Below are positions 12,918-24,383 of a DNA stretch of 64,000 nucleotides, piece by piece. The notes beneath the pieces are model-generated. The model was not told the DNA's origin and did no database searches. It saw only the letters and a program-made list of their open reading frames with translations. Within the stretch, counting starts at the first letter, position 1; every line of letters begins with the position of its first letter. The DNA is from Planococcus citri (taxonomy: Eukaryota > Arthropoda > Insecta > Hemiptera > Pseudococcidae): assembly GCF_950023065.1 (NCBI RefSeq), contig NC_088681.1, forward strand, positions 55,090,836-55,154,835, given 5' to 3'. Made by a program: the position numbers and the translations under genes.

Positions 12918-14331
12918 GTTTGTCAACTTGGGGTAGAAAAGTGGGCCGAAGATGGGACCAGATCAAACGCAGCGATTCGATCGAATTCCTCGATTCGGCC
13001 AAAAAGAAGCACTGGACACCTTCGAAAGTAGTATCATCGGTCACTCCAACCAATCCAGCTCCGGTTACCAATCGAAACAGACGTGTTAGCAGAGTAGAAT
13101 CTTTACGAAACCTTTTCACTCGAGGTAACTCGAATATTTCGCTCTATCCTTTGCAAAAGACCGGCGACGATAAGAAGAAACCCGGCGTTAAAAACGGTCA
13201 CGGAGATTGGGTAAAAGATAAATGCCAAGAAGGTATCTCGGATCTGTACGAAATGGAGGAAACTCTGCATAAAAATATGAAGATGAAAAACGACGAAAAA
13301 AACGACTCTAGGGTGAAATGTCGTCGACGGATTCTATCCGAGTCTTTGAGAGAAAATCCCCTCGAACAGCAGTCCCTGATCGAGTACCTTTTACAATATC
13401 GATCTCTATCCGAACTCTCTGCACCGGATCAGGGGGCAGAGAGACTGAAAACACTCAGCTACGACGACTTGTTCGCAGCTGTGAAAGAAATTAGCCAAAA
13501 AGACTGTGCCAAAGATACAATTCTAGCCAAAAAACCTCCCTCAAGGTTACCCCATCAGAGTAAAATCGCCACCAAGAGAAGACACACAGCTTACGATTTT
13601 GCCAACGTCGTGAACAAACTACGTTCCAGGGAACTGTTACCAGCTCCTTTGAAGAGTCCCAATCCCAATGCAGCTTCGACCAACGACCTAGAGTGCTCGG
13701 TGGATAGACTGTACTCGTTGTTGAACAATTTTCTAATCCTGAAAGCCGAAGAAAGCGGATACGAGAGTGATTCGACTCGGAATGGGGGTGGTGACTCGCC
13801 TAGGGGATCGATTAAATCGAATTTATCCCAAGAGTTGAAACTTACCCCGAATACCAATGGTAATGCAGTCTTACCAGATGTATTGCCTCATCGTCGTGAA
13901 GAAGATAACCAGAGTGTAAGGTCGATGAAGGCTGATCGAGTGCCATTTTCTAGGCAACGTAATATTAAAATTAGTAACGCCAAAAAAAACGATAAAATCG
14001 TGTCGCCCAGTCAAAGAGGATACTTCAATGTGAACGAGAATCTAAGGAGGAATTCCCATACACCGGAGAGGAATCCCCAGTGTCAGAATTCGTTGAATTG
14101 CGGTCGTTATCATTCGATTTATGGAGCTTTCGACGAACAACCTAAGATTTACCAGCCTTTACCAAAGAATAATGAAAATACTGTTAGCAGCTTCGAGAGA
14201 GAATTCAAATGTATGAGGTTCTCTAAACATAAATCCGAAAGTTTAGGAATTTATATCGAGAAAAAGGATCCTCTGGTTAGGACGTCTTCGTATGTTATTT
14301 CGTTCATCGAACCTGGAAGTATTATTGACAG
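12918..14331 (+). CDS. PDZ gene coding exon 2 (residues 62-533)
   Basis: This is the largest exon. It opens after TTTACAG with a phase-1 codon and ends ACAG before GTGAGG, phase 2. It encodes a basic region with STWGRKVGRRWD, a SRVESLRNLF stretch, a leucine-rich segment (EQQSLIEYLLQYRSLSEL) and many Ser/Arg/Asn-rich low-complexity parts. The last 40 or so residues start PDZ1: the carboxylate-binding loop is SLGI (residues about 503-506), followed by SSYVISFIEPGSIIDR. A GTG near 12878 opens the same frame inside the intron but has no meaning as a start here. CpG content and codon use stand out from the AT-rich introns. The exon boundaries are supported by the protein reading across both junctions. 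Confidence 0.88.
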
Positions 14332-14571
14332 GTGAGGAATATTTTTGAACGGTTTTAAGTTTTTGAATTTTTTTTTTTTTTTAGTATGAAATAATGGTTT
14401 CAGTTTTGTCAATTTTTTCAATTTTTTTTCCTGAACCGTGGCAAAAATTTGAAGGTACCTACTTGAAAATTAAAAATTAAAAATACTATAGAAAATTGTC
14501 TCGTACGATTTTTCACCTTTTCTTTTTTATTAGGTGCGTTGTGTTGAAAAATTCCTCTTCCCAGTTTTTTC

Positions 14572-14602
<31 letters not shown>

Positions 14603-15234
14603 CTTGAAAAAGTTAAGTAGACTTATTTAGGTAAATAATTTTTTATTGACACTTGAAGTTTGAGATCAGCGGATAAGATTTTTCAGCATTTTGTTCCTTC
14701 AATAAAATTCAAATCTTGGAGTGATTGAATTGAATTTTTAAAATCAAATTTTTTCAAAAATATGAAAAACTTTTTTTTAAAGTTGTCTTTTTTAAGCACC
14801 ATTGGAAATTGCAATGAGACCTCAAGGGTCACTAAAAGCCATTTTTTATCAATGATTTTCGAAAAAATTTGTAATTTAACCCTTCAATTTCATAGACTGA
14901 GCCCAAATTTTAAACTAACATCGCCCTCCCCCCTTTTCCTTTGTCTTTTCCACTTTTCCATTCTTGATTCAGTATCAACCTTTGAAAAGATCGAATGACT
15001 TCATATTAAATCAAAAATTGGGAAGTTTTTATCAACATGGTTGAATAATCGTGATAACAATGAACTGAATTGAAAAAAAATTACTTAAAATTTTCATAAG
15101 ATGTCCAAAAAATGACAATCCCGGTTTTCTTCATCGAAAAAATCAGAATAAAAACGTTAAATTTTAATTTAACTAAAAAAAAAGAAAAATACAAGAAGAA
15201 CACCTAATAAAGTGATTTTAACGAACTAGGCACA
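14332..15234. other. Intron 2, proximal part
   Basis: AT-rich intronic sequence with a 26-base A run (14577-14602). It starts with a strong GTGAGG donor. Short open frames are present but show no coding character or splice context. Confidence 0.45.
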
Positions 15235-15369
15235 TTTTTGAAACCGGTTCATTGGTTCTCAATCATTTGTCAATTTTCTAAAATAAAAAATAAAAATGCA
15301 GAATTGCAGATGCAGATGGTCCTGAATTTGGAAAAAAATAAAACATTACAAGATCGCCATTTTTTATTT

Positions 15370-16060
15370 GAGGAGGTGGATAGCAAAACGCAATAACTCC
15401 ATTTTTGGTTTTTTTGGGAAATTAGGAAAAATTGTCAGGAGGGGAAGGGTGGGGGGTCGAGTTCCGAAATTGGTGTCAAATGAAAGGGGAAGGTGCCACA
15501 AATAAAATTTCCACTCAATTTCAAAATTTCGGTCACCTGGGTAAGCACAGTAAGGAAAAGAAAAAAAAGTTATTGCGTTTTGAACGCAAAATTTTTTTTT
15601 TGGTGTTTTTCTGCAAAAAAACGTATTTTTTATTTGAAAAAATTGATGTTTAATCGAGAATTTTCGATAAAAAACAATTAAAAAACTGGAATGTGAAATT
15701 CAAACAAGTCCTGTGTGTGATATGGCATTCAGAGAGTGGCAACAAAAGCACCATTTTTTTAAGTAACTCCTACCCAACGATTTTCCGTACCCACCCGATG
15801 AAAAAAAACAGTGTTACCACATCTGCGCAACTGAAATGTATAAAAAGTAGTGGAGTTATTGCGTTTTGCAAACAAAATCTCATTTTTCAATGCATTTAGC
15901 TCTAAAATCAGACTTGTTTTCCTCGATTGCGCTATGATATTCAACTGATGGACAAAATCTGACACCGAGAATGGATTCCCCGTTGAATTTTACATAAGGA
16001 TAGATATCAAACTCAATTTTCGTAATTTTGGAGTTATTGCGTTTTGCTATCCACCTCCTC
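15370..16060. mobile_element. MITE, 691 bp, 31-bp perfect inverted ends, ATTT duplication
   Basis: The left end (15370-15400) starts GAGGAGGTGGATAGCAAAAC and its exact 31-base complement closes the element at 16030-16060. The flanks are ATTT on both sides (15366-15369 and 16061-16064). The uninterrupted satellite copy near 16950 reads TTTTTATTTGTGCATTTTTG, with ATTT present once, which confirms both the insertion and the 4-bp duplication. Inside, GTTATTGCGTTTTG recurs near 15570 and 15855. No transposase frame exists, so it is non-autonomous. The superfamily is undetermined; 4-bp duplications other than TTAA are unusual. Confidence 0.85.
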
Positions 16061-17741
16061 ATTTATGCATTTTTAAAACCAGTTCAGTGGTTCTCAATCA
16101 TTTAGCAATTTTCTAAAAATAATGATACAAAAAGTCCTAAATTTTGAAGAAAAAAATGTAAACATCAGAAATTGCTGGTTTTTAATTTTTGCATCTCCGA
16201 AACCGGTTCAATGATTCCCAAACAAATGCCAGTTTTTTTACAAATATTTAGGTTTTTTTTTTTTGAATTTTTAAGGATATTTATGAAATATTCCAGATAA
16301 GTTGAATTTTTAATTTATTCACTTTTTGGACCAGTCAAGTGATTCCTAACCGTTTATGAGGTCTTTTTTAATCATTTGTACTTTGAAAACCAGTTCAGTG
16401 GTTTCCAAACATTTGTAAATTTTTGAAAAATATGTCCCAAAAACAGCAGTGAACTAGAAAAAAAAATAACAAAATGACAAAGCTTTTAGAAACGTTTACT
16501 CGTCATTTTTGAAACCGGTTCAGTGGTTCCCAAATATTTCTTAAGTTTTTAAAAACGCACCTGAATGTAAAACATTTTCTACTTACTTAGAAAGATAAAC
16601 TCAAACCCTTAAAAATTGATCAGTTTTTTGACCATTCATTTTCGAAACCGGTTCAATGATATCCAAAAATTTTTTGAAATACTTATTCAATTTTAATCGT
16701 GTATTTTCAAAACCAGTTCAGTGGTTCCCAATCCTTTTGTAAATTTTTGAAAAATGTTAATGCCAAAAAAAGTTTTAAATCTAAGAAGAAAAATTATGAA
16801 GTACATACTTAAGTACTGATCAATTCTGTATACATTTTTGAAACCGGTTCATGAGGTTCTTAATCATTTACCTACTTTCCAAAAGAAGTTCAAAAGTCCT
16901 GAATTTGAAAAAAATAAATAAAATAAAGCATTACAAATCGTTTTATTTTTATTTGTGCATTTTTGAAACCAGTTTAGTGGTTCTCAAACATTTAGCAATT
17001 TTCTAAAAATGTTAACGTACAAAAGTCTTAATAAGTTTTGAAAAAAAGACATTCAAACATCATAAATTGCTAGTTTTTTATTTTTGAGTTTCTGAAACCG
17101 GTTTAGTGATTCTCAAACAAATGTCAACTTTTTTTATGAATGACCATGAAATGTTTTTTTGAATTTTTAATGAAATTCATACAAATCAGGTTGAGTTTTT
17201 AATTTGTTCAGTTTTTGGACCGGCCAAGTGATTGTTCGCCATTTATGAGGTCTTCTTTTAATCATGTATTTTGAAAACCAGTTCAAAGGTTCCCACTATT
17301 TTGTAAATTTCTGAAAAATGTTAGTGCCAAAAAAAAGCTTTGAAGTTTGAATTGAGAAAAAATAATTGTGAAGCACTTGAGGACTGATCAATTCTTTATA
17401 TGTACATTTTTGAAACCGGTTCAGTGGTTCCTAATGATGTGTTAATGAAAAAATGTAGGTATGTAAAATAAATTGTAGATGCAAAAAAAAAACTCTTTTA
17501 ACTGGTAGGAAAAAAATAATGAAGCATTTAAGAACTGATTGATTCTTAACCAATGTCTTTTTGAAACTGGTTCAGGGGTTCCCAAATATTTCCTAATTTC
17601 TTGAAAACGTAAATGCAAAAATCTTGAACTCGATTGGACAAATTCAAACCTTTAAAAACCAGTCAATTTTTGGTTTATATATTTTTTAAACCAGTTCAAT
17701 GGTTCCTAAAAAGTAAAAAATATTGAAATATGTTTACGTTT

Positions 17742-17938
17742 CTAGGGAGATAATGTACTACATTACCTCCCGCTCGCTAATCGCTCGGTGGACAAACTAG
17801 CGATTTTCTCCCTTAAAAACGTAAAATATATTATGGAACAAGGGAGATACTGTGATCTTCAACCATTTTGAGTTACTTCCCTCGCTTCGCTCGGGAAATA
17901 AACCTCAAAATTTGTTGAAAATCACATTATCTCCCTAG
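17742..17938. mobile_element. Small inverted-repeat element, 197 bp
   Basis: CTAGGGAGATAATGT at 17742 is matched by its exact complement at 17924-17938. Inside, a second nested pair (the ACGTTT...CTCCC region near 17735-17825 and GGGAGATACTGTGATCTTCA against the right end) suggests two related dyads. It carries a CCCTCGCTTCGCTCGGG motif at 17880. It interrupts satellite array B. No target duplication was clear, so the exact ends are uncertain. Confidence 0.5.
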
Positions 17939-18280
17939 TTGCATAATCTACTATTAGGTACCTACTTTAAAAGGCGAATGCAATAAAGTTCTGAATTTTG
18001 ATGGAAAATGATGAAGCATGACATATAGTGATCAATCATCAATCGTGAATTCTCAAAACCAGTTTAGTGGTTCCCAATCATTTGCGAATTTTTAAAAAAT
18101 ACATAAGAGTAGCTGTGCCAAAAAAAAGCTTTGAACTCAGGAAATGTAAGAAATTATCAATTTTTTACTCATACCTTATTGAAACCGGTTCAGTGGTTTC
18201 TAAATTGTATTTCTAAAATTGTAAATTAAAAAAATTATCAATCCAGAAGGACAAATTTAAACCCTGAAAAAATAGTCATT

Positions 18281-18905
18281 TGATTCGAATATGTGACTCG
18301 TTCGCAAATGAATCAATTCATAATTTTTATTCAATCATTCGCGAACGAATTGAATAATTGTTGTTGAATCGTTCGCGAACGAATTGAATAATTGTTAGTG
18401 AATCACTCGCGAACGAATTGAACAATTGTTGGTGAATCGTGCGAACGAATCGATTCATTTAATTGATTTTCGATGAATCATTCGCGAACGAATTGAATAA
18501 TTGTTGGTGAATCATTCGCGAACGAATTGAACAATTGTTGGTGAATCATTCGGAAACAAAATGATTCATATAAGTGACTCGTTCGCGAACGAATCGATTC
18601 ATTTAATTAATTTTCGATGAATCATTCGCGAACGAATTGAATAATTGTTGGTGAATCATTCGCGAACGAATTGAACAATTGTTGGTGAATCATTCGCAAA
18701 CAAAATGATTCGTAAAAGTGACTCGTTTGCGAACGAATCGATTCATTTAAGTAATTTTTGATGAATCATTCATGAACGAATTGAATAATTTTAGGTGAAT
18801 CATTCGCGAACGAAATGATTCGTATAAGTGACTCGTTCGCGAACGAATCGATTCATTTAATTAATTTTCGATGAATCATTCACGAACGAATTGATAAATT
18901 ATTGT
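18281..18905. repeat. TTCGCGAACGAAT minisatellite, about 36-bp unit
   Basis: About sixteen imperfect copies of a 35-38 bp unit, typically AATCATTCGCGAACGAATTG followed by an AATAATTGTTGGTG-type tail. A higher-order block of about 145 bp, marked by GTGACTCGTTCGCGAACGAA near 18574 and 18719, contains several units; the next marker comes after only 110 bases (18829), consistent with one unit missing. The core TTCGCGAA is palindromic and CpG-containing in an otherwise AT-rich setting. The array sits inside satellite B, so it arose or was inserted later. Confidence 0.85.
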
Positions 18906-19449
18906 TGGTGCATTTTTGAAACTGATTCAATGGTTCCCAAAATGTCGGAAGTGGATTTATTTGTCAAATAATTCTGAAACCGTTTATGTACCTACTTGAA
19001 TGATGAAAATTTGATAGGGTTTAATCAATTCTTTTCAGTCCATTGTTCTAAAACTGATCTATGATTCAAAAATTTGTTCAGTGGTTTCCAAGCTGGTATA
19101 AAATTTTACAATTTGATTTTTAAAAAACTCATAAGTATCAAGTAACCAAAATATTTATTATAATTTTTAATGTCAAGTTCAACTAGCTTCTCTGAAAATA
19201 ATTTTCAATTCTTTAATGCTGTGAATTAAAAAAAAAAAAAATCAGTAATGTTGAAAGAAATCCTTCCTTGTCAAAATATTTAGAAAAAGAATGAAAAAAA
19301 AAACAACAAAATATTCAACTTTATTCTGAACCATGTCTCCTTTCTGCCTTTCAAACTGAAACTATGCAACTTATTCCACTCCATTAAAATCACGAAAAGA
19401 ACCAAATTACTCGTATTTATCCTACTAACGTATGTATTCTCATTTACAG

Positions 19450-20198
19450 AGATGGCAGATTCAAAATCGGCGACGAGATAATAAAAATCAACGGAACGCG
19501 ATTAAAAGGCTTCTCAGTCGAAGACGCCCGAAACCTGATCAAAAACTCACCCCAAGAGATCGAAATAGTAATCAGTCGCGATCCACCTCACAACATCTCC
19601 AGTCCGGTATCAACCCAACCTTACCCTCACCACGATCACGAGCCTGCGAAACCTCGAAGCCACGAAATTAACACCAAATTACCGCCGGTATCACCCCCTA
19701 GACCATCTTGCCAAACTGGTACCATGAAGAAACCCAAGCTACTAGACATATTAAGCGAAAAGGTAAACTACGTGAGGCAAAGTTCGATGCCAGAAATAGT
19801 ACGCGATTCGAATCCAGTCAAAGCTACGAAATCTGTACCACTGAAGAGTACCCAGATCTCAAGACAGCCCTCATCGTGCGCTGTCAGGGTTGCTGATCAG
19901 AGCAAACCACCTAAACCGGTTACCGGAATGAGGAAGTTTTCATTGCAGTATGATCAAATACCGCAGAAAAGCGTCCCCGAGAGTAAATTGATGACCCAGA
20001 GCGCTTATGCTGGATACCCGAGACCTAAGTCTTTGCTGTTGTCAACGCATTCGGTGACTTTTTGCAAAGGCAATGGGCAAAAGTCGCTCGGGTTTAGTAT
20101 TGTGGGTGGCAAAGATTCGCCTAAAGGCAATTTAGGTATTTTTGTCAAGACTATTTTCCAATCTGGTCAAGCTGCTGATTGCGGATTAATGAAAGAAG
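19450..20198 (+). CDS. PDZ gene coding exon 3 (residues 533-783)
   Basis: The exon starts after ATTTACAG at 19449, and its first base completes the split Arg codon: AG + A, then GATGGC. It finishes PDZ1 with DGRFKIGDEIIKINGTRLKG, the usual second half of the fold with the GDEI loop, a central helix (SVEDARNLIK) and the last strand (EIEIVISRD). A Ser/Pro-rich linker follows, including PPVSPPRP, a possible SH3 ligand. PDZ2 opens at about residue 733 with HSVTFCKGNGQKSLGFSIVG; the SLGF carboxylate-binding loop is at about 745-748. The exon ends GAAG before GTTGGT, phase 1. Open frames in other frames here (19432-19671, 19708-19896) are shadows. Confidence 0.9.
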
Positions 20199-20240
20199 GT
20201 TGGTATTACTTAATATTAATATAATTTTTTGAGCATTTAA

Positions 20241-20978
20241 GAGGGTGCTCTACCTTTTGTTTGTTTACTTTTAAGCATACCCGCGGGCAGAGATTAGACA
20301 TTTTTCAAACGCATTTTTTTATTAGTTGGAGAGAATGAAAGTGAATAATTATGAGTGAAAACGTTATTACTGTATTGAAACAACATAATAAAACTTTGAA
20401 ACAAGCTAAATGATTAAAATATAATGAATTCAGACGATTCTCTATATTCGAGCATTCATTGTCAGTCATCACACCATAATTCTGAAACTACTGAAGAGAA
20501 TTTGATGAAATTTGGATATATTGCGCATAAAAATGGTCCAGAGAGGTTGACGTTGCCCTTTTTTCAAATTTCTTTGTATTTTCGGAGATATTGCCATTTG
20601 AAAATTTCAAATGGCTATAACTTTGATTTAACAAAATTAATCAAAAAAAGGGCAACGTCAAGTTGTCGGGAATTCGTTTCTGCACAACATATTCAAATTT
20701 CATCAAATTCAGTTCAGTAGTTTCAGAATAATCATGTGTCAAGTGTCTGATGACTGACAATGAATGCTCGAATATAGACAATCGTCTGAATTCATTATAT
20801 TTTAATCGTTTAGCTTGTTTCAAAGTTTTATTATATCGTTTCAATACAGTAATAACGTTTTCACTCATAATTATTCACTTTCATTCTCTCCAACTAATAA
20901 AAAAATGCGTTTGAAAAATATCTAATCTCTGCCTGCGGGTATGCTAAAAAGTAAACAAACAAAAGGTAGAGCACCCCC
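20241..20978. mobile_element. TTAA-flanked foldback MITE, 738 bp, in intron 3
   Basis: The ends are GAGGGTGCTCTACC and, as complement, GGGGGTGCTCTACC, with TTAA on both sides (20237-20240, 20979-20982). The TTAA duplication is the signature of the piggyBac superfamily. The two halves are nearly complementary over about 350 bases each, with a short centre near 20590-20625. No transposase frame is present. The element makes up most of intron 3 of the PDZ gene, so the primary transcript would contain a long hairpin. Small open frames on the two strands (20424-20720 and 20641-20868) are the arms read twice. Confidence 0.85.
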
Positions 20979-21052
20979 TTAATTGAATGATTATCAAATA
21001 CTGATGTTGGAATTTATTGCAAAGATATCTAAATTAAAAATGTTTGTTTCAG

Positions 21053-21188
21053 GGGATGAAATTATATCAGTAAATGGCACATCTATGGATGGATTAACAC
21101 ATGCTCAAGCTATTTCACTTTTTAAAGGCATTAAAACTGGCCCTGTAGTAGTACAAATTAAAAGAAGAAATTCTTCAGCTTATAAAAG
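21053..21188 (+). CDS. PDZ gene coding exon 4 (residues 783-828)
   Basis: The exon starts after TTTCAG at 21052. Its first two bases complete the Gly codon of the GDEI loop, and it finishes PDZ2: GDEIISVNGTSMDGLTHAQA, then SLFKGIKTGPVVVQIKRR. The sequence GLTHAQAI is the usual second helix of the PDZD2/IL16-type domain, with His at the position that marks class I binding pockets. It ends AAAAG before GTATAA (phase 2), a weaker donor than the others. Reading past the donor would end at a stop about 45 bases later, so a retained intron would truncate the tail. Confidence 0.88.
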
Positions 21189-24100
21189 GTATAATATTAA
21201 TTTGTATGTGGAATTTCTGTCCAGTTGTAATCAATAGTAGAGTGTTCGTTGAAGCTCTTTTAGTATTTTTGAACACTCTAAACATTTTTAAGGAACGTGA
21301 ACGAATTTTCGAATGATGTGTTTTTGTATCATCGTTAGTTACTTATTGATTTGTTGCAATTGATTCGTTTGAATTGATTATAAAATTTTGTTTTATTTTA
21401 ATTATGACAACTTTTTTTTACCGGCAACTTTTGTTGTAAAATTGAATGTTTTTTTTTCTTTTTTTTATCCAACTATCTGACAATAATTCAAGGTAGATTG
21501 AACTTTCGGGAGAGATTTTAAAAGTCACTAAGAGGTTCCGCCATGACTAAAAACGGAAAAAATTATTCACATTGGGTTATTTATAGGTCAAAAAATGCAT
21601 AACTATTTCATCTAAAAAAGTTCAAAAATCTCCCTTGAAATGAATTTTTTGAATTTTTTATAAATTTTCAAAAATAGGTACATTCAATAATATTAACTTT
21701 AGGACTTGAAATTTTAGTTGCGAAGGCTACTAAAATTTTCAAAGTACTTATCGCTTTCTGCCTAAATCAGCAAAAAAAGCTCGTCTTTTGTTAAAAATGT
21801 CAAATAGTCTCGTTTATATTATTTATTTTATTTCATTTTTTTTCAAAAATTGCTCAGAAGTCTCGTTTTTTTTAAACCAAAAATTATCAATTACCTTTTC
21901 CTTGCTGAAAAATTTCGTTTTTTTAAAATGACCAAAAACTTGCTAAAAATTCTCGCTTTAAAATTGCAAAAAAAAATTAAATAACCTCACTTTCAAAAGT
22001 TACCTAAAAATCTCACTTTTTTGCCAATAAATTGCCAAAAAGTATCTTTTTTTGTCTATAATTCCAAGAAATTCTGCTTTTTGTAAAAATTTTTCAATCT
22101 TGCTTGTTGCCAAGTATTTTAAAAATTATCACTTTTTCAGAAATTGATAAAAATTTGTCATTTTTTTGCAAAAAGTTCCAAAAAGTCTTCATTTTTTCCC
22201 CAGAAATAACCCAAAAGTTCTACGTCCCCCCTCTCAAAAAAAAAAAGAAAGAAACCGCCAATAAATCTCACATTTTCAGCAACGAATTCAAAAGAAGCCT
22301 CGCTTTCTGGACGAAAATGGCAAAGTTTTAATTTTTCTAAAATGGTAAAAGTCTTCCTTTTTTTTCAAAAAAATTATAAAAGTTCTCGTCGTTTAAAAAT
22401 TTACAATATTTTTCGTTAAAAATTATTATTTTTTTTTACAAGAAATTCTAAACGAATCTCACTTTTTTTCAAAAACTGTTCAGCGAAGTCTAGCTTGCAC
22501 TTTACTTAGAAATATCATGAATTCTTGTCCTTTCAAACGTTTACAAAAGTTTTCGCTTTTCAACAAAATCGCTAAAAATTGTCATTTTTTGCAAACAATT
22601 CCAAGAAGTCTTACTTTTTTTCAAAAACTTTCCAAACGTCTTGCTTTTAATCAAAAAATGTCAAAAATTCTGGTTCTTTCAAAAATTTACAAAATTGTTC
22701 GCTTTTAGCAAAATTTCTAAAAATTGTAGTTTTTTTTTTTGCAAAAAATCTTCAAGTCTCACTTTTTTCCAAGAACTGTCCTGAAGTCTCGTTTCCTGCC
22801 AAAAATTTGCATTTTTTACTGGAAAATGCAAAAGTTCTCACTTTGTTCCCAAAAATATCCAAAGAGTCTCTCTATTTTAGCTTTTTACTTTTTTTTTCTC
22901 TGAGTAAAATCCAAAACATTTTAAATTTTAATTCGTGATATGTTCTGTTTTTTTTTTTTTTTGGTCATGTTTTGTGCATTAAAATATTTTGCTCTTTTTT
23001 GGAAAAATGAAACTAATCTCATTATTATGATTTAGTTTTTTTTTTTTTAAATTTCAATTCCTTGGAATTTCATTTTGTTTGTTAACTTTTTCTTTGAATT
23101 CATTTTTTTTCTTCCAATTTATTTTTGGTGTCGAATTAAGTTGAAAAATTACTGGAAAATTTATAAAAAAAACTGCTTTTAACATTAATTTATTAATTTG
23201 AGTTTTTTTTTTTTTTTTTTTTTTTTTAAAGATTCACAGGACAGTTTATTGCAAAAAACTTAGCTGGCCTGTTATAAAATTCTGAGCAATTTTCAGGTTC
23301 TCAAAATAAGAACTTCCATCGCTGAACTTTGAAAAAACACGTTTAAAAATTTCGAATGAACCACTAGAAATTTGTTAAACAGGTTTACAACTTTGTGAAT
23401 TAATAATTATATTTTGATTTTTTTTTGTGTTGTGAGCTTATTTTTCGAACTTTCAACAATCGAACAGAAAATTGGACCCTGCTAAAAGTATTTGGTTGAA
23501 AAATTCTTGTAGACATCAGGAGTTGATTTTTGAAAAAATTAAATTTGCATGAATTGAGAAGTTGATTTACAAACATTTTTAGCTACCCTGTTGAATTTTT
23601 AATTTTTTTTTTCATTATTTACCAAACTATTCCTAAAGTTTATCTTTTGAGAGCTTCAAAACTTCGGGAGGCTTCCAATTTTGTTACTTTATCACCCCGC
23701 AATATTGAATTCACCTCCTCCCTTTCGACGACAGAGTTCATAATCAATTTGGATTCAGATCCTTCAAAAACCTGTACGAGTACATCGATAAGATTGTCAA
23801 AAGTTCAAAATCAAATCTAATAAAATTGGAAGTGATTGGCAGTTCCCTTCGAAGCCTGCGATAGGCAGTTTAAATAACAAAAAATAAAACCGAAATTTGG
23901 CAATGTGTAAAAACAATTGCCTAACGTACTTTTCACAGGAGTATTTTAAAATTCAATCGAGTTGTATTAATTCTTGAGGTCGTTGTTCACGATTTTGATC
24001 TTATTATTATTACCTACATTTAAATGAGAGGTTATCCTACAGTCTGCCTTACGATAATTTGAGGTAGCTGATAAGTGTTTACGAATTTGAGAGTGTATCA

Positions 24101-24334
24101 CATCGTTTTGACAAAATGCATCTGAATAATGCATTTAGGAACTGAATGTTGAGAAAAATTACCTCTTTAAAAAATTTTTTATTCTGCTTCGTTATTTAAT
24201 AATTATCTAGATTTATTTTCATCTCTTTTTAAATAGATGAATGCATCCATTTCACGGTCGATAGAAATCATTTGAAACAATTCATAAAATAATTAACAAC
24301 TGATTGAAATGTTTTTTTTTTACTCGTTTTTCAG
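21189..24334. other. Intron 4
   Basis: About 3.1 kb of AT-rich DNA. From about 21750 to 22880 it carries the degenerate short-unit array described separately, and 23203-23227 is a 25-base T run. The distal part (23640-24330) is non-repetitive, with some CpG words, and ends in a T-rich tract and TTTTTCAG at 24334. No exon was seen in it. Confidence 0.5.
21750..22880 (+). repeat. Degenerate short-unit array, TTTTTGCCAAAAATTG type (block 3)
   Basis: Imperfect units around 35-40 bp with AAAAAGTCTCGCTTTTT and GCCAAAAATTGC cores, on the same strand as blocks 1, 2 and 4. Divergence is high. Open frames inside (22104-22331, 22517-22708) read Lys/Phe/Leu-rich repeat translations and are not genes. 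Confidence 0.6.
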
Positions 24335-24383
24335 AAGCAATAAATCGAAGTCATGCGAAGAACTAGATAAATGTAAATCATAA
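24335..24383 (+). CDS. PDZ gene coding exon 5 (residues 828-843, stop)
   Basis: A very short terminal coding exon, too short for open-frame listing. It starts after TTTTTCAG; its first base completes the Arg codon left by exon 4, and it reads RSNKSKSCEELDKCKS then TAA at 24381-24383. The joined tail is basic, with an SKSCEELDK segment. The phase match and the strong acceptor support it. The CDS totals exactly 844 codons with the stop, which would be unlikely if any one junction were wrong. Confidence 0.8.

Larger units (their letters stand above)
15235..19090 (-). repeat. GAACCGGTT satellite on the minus strand (array B), with insertions
   Basis: The array A motif appears here as its complement, AACCGGTTCAGTGGTTCCCAA, about 20 times. 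A higher-order unit of about 890 bp can be read: the motif near 16077 recurs near 16967, and a TTTATGAGGTCTT landmark near 16355 recurs near 17244. Removing the MITE at 15370-16060 brings an earlier copy near 15242 into register with one near 16842. Three insertions interrupt it: that MITE, a 197-bp inverted-repeat element (17742-17938) and a TTCGCGAA array (18281-18905). Confidence 0.8.
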
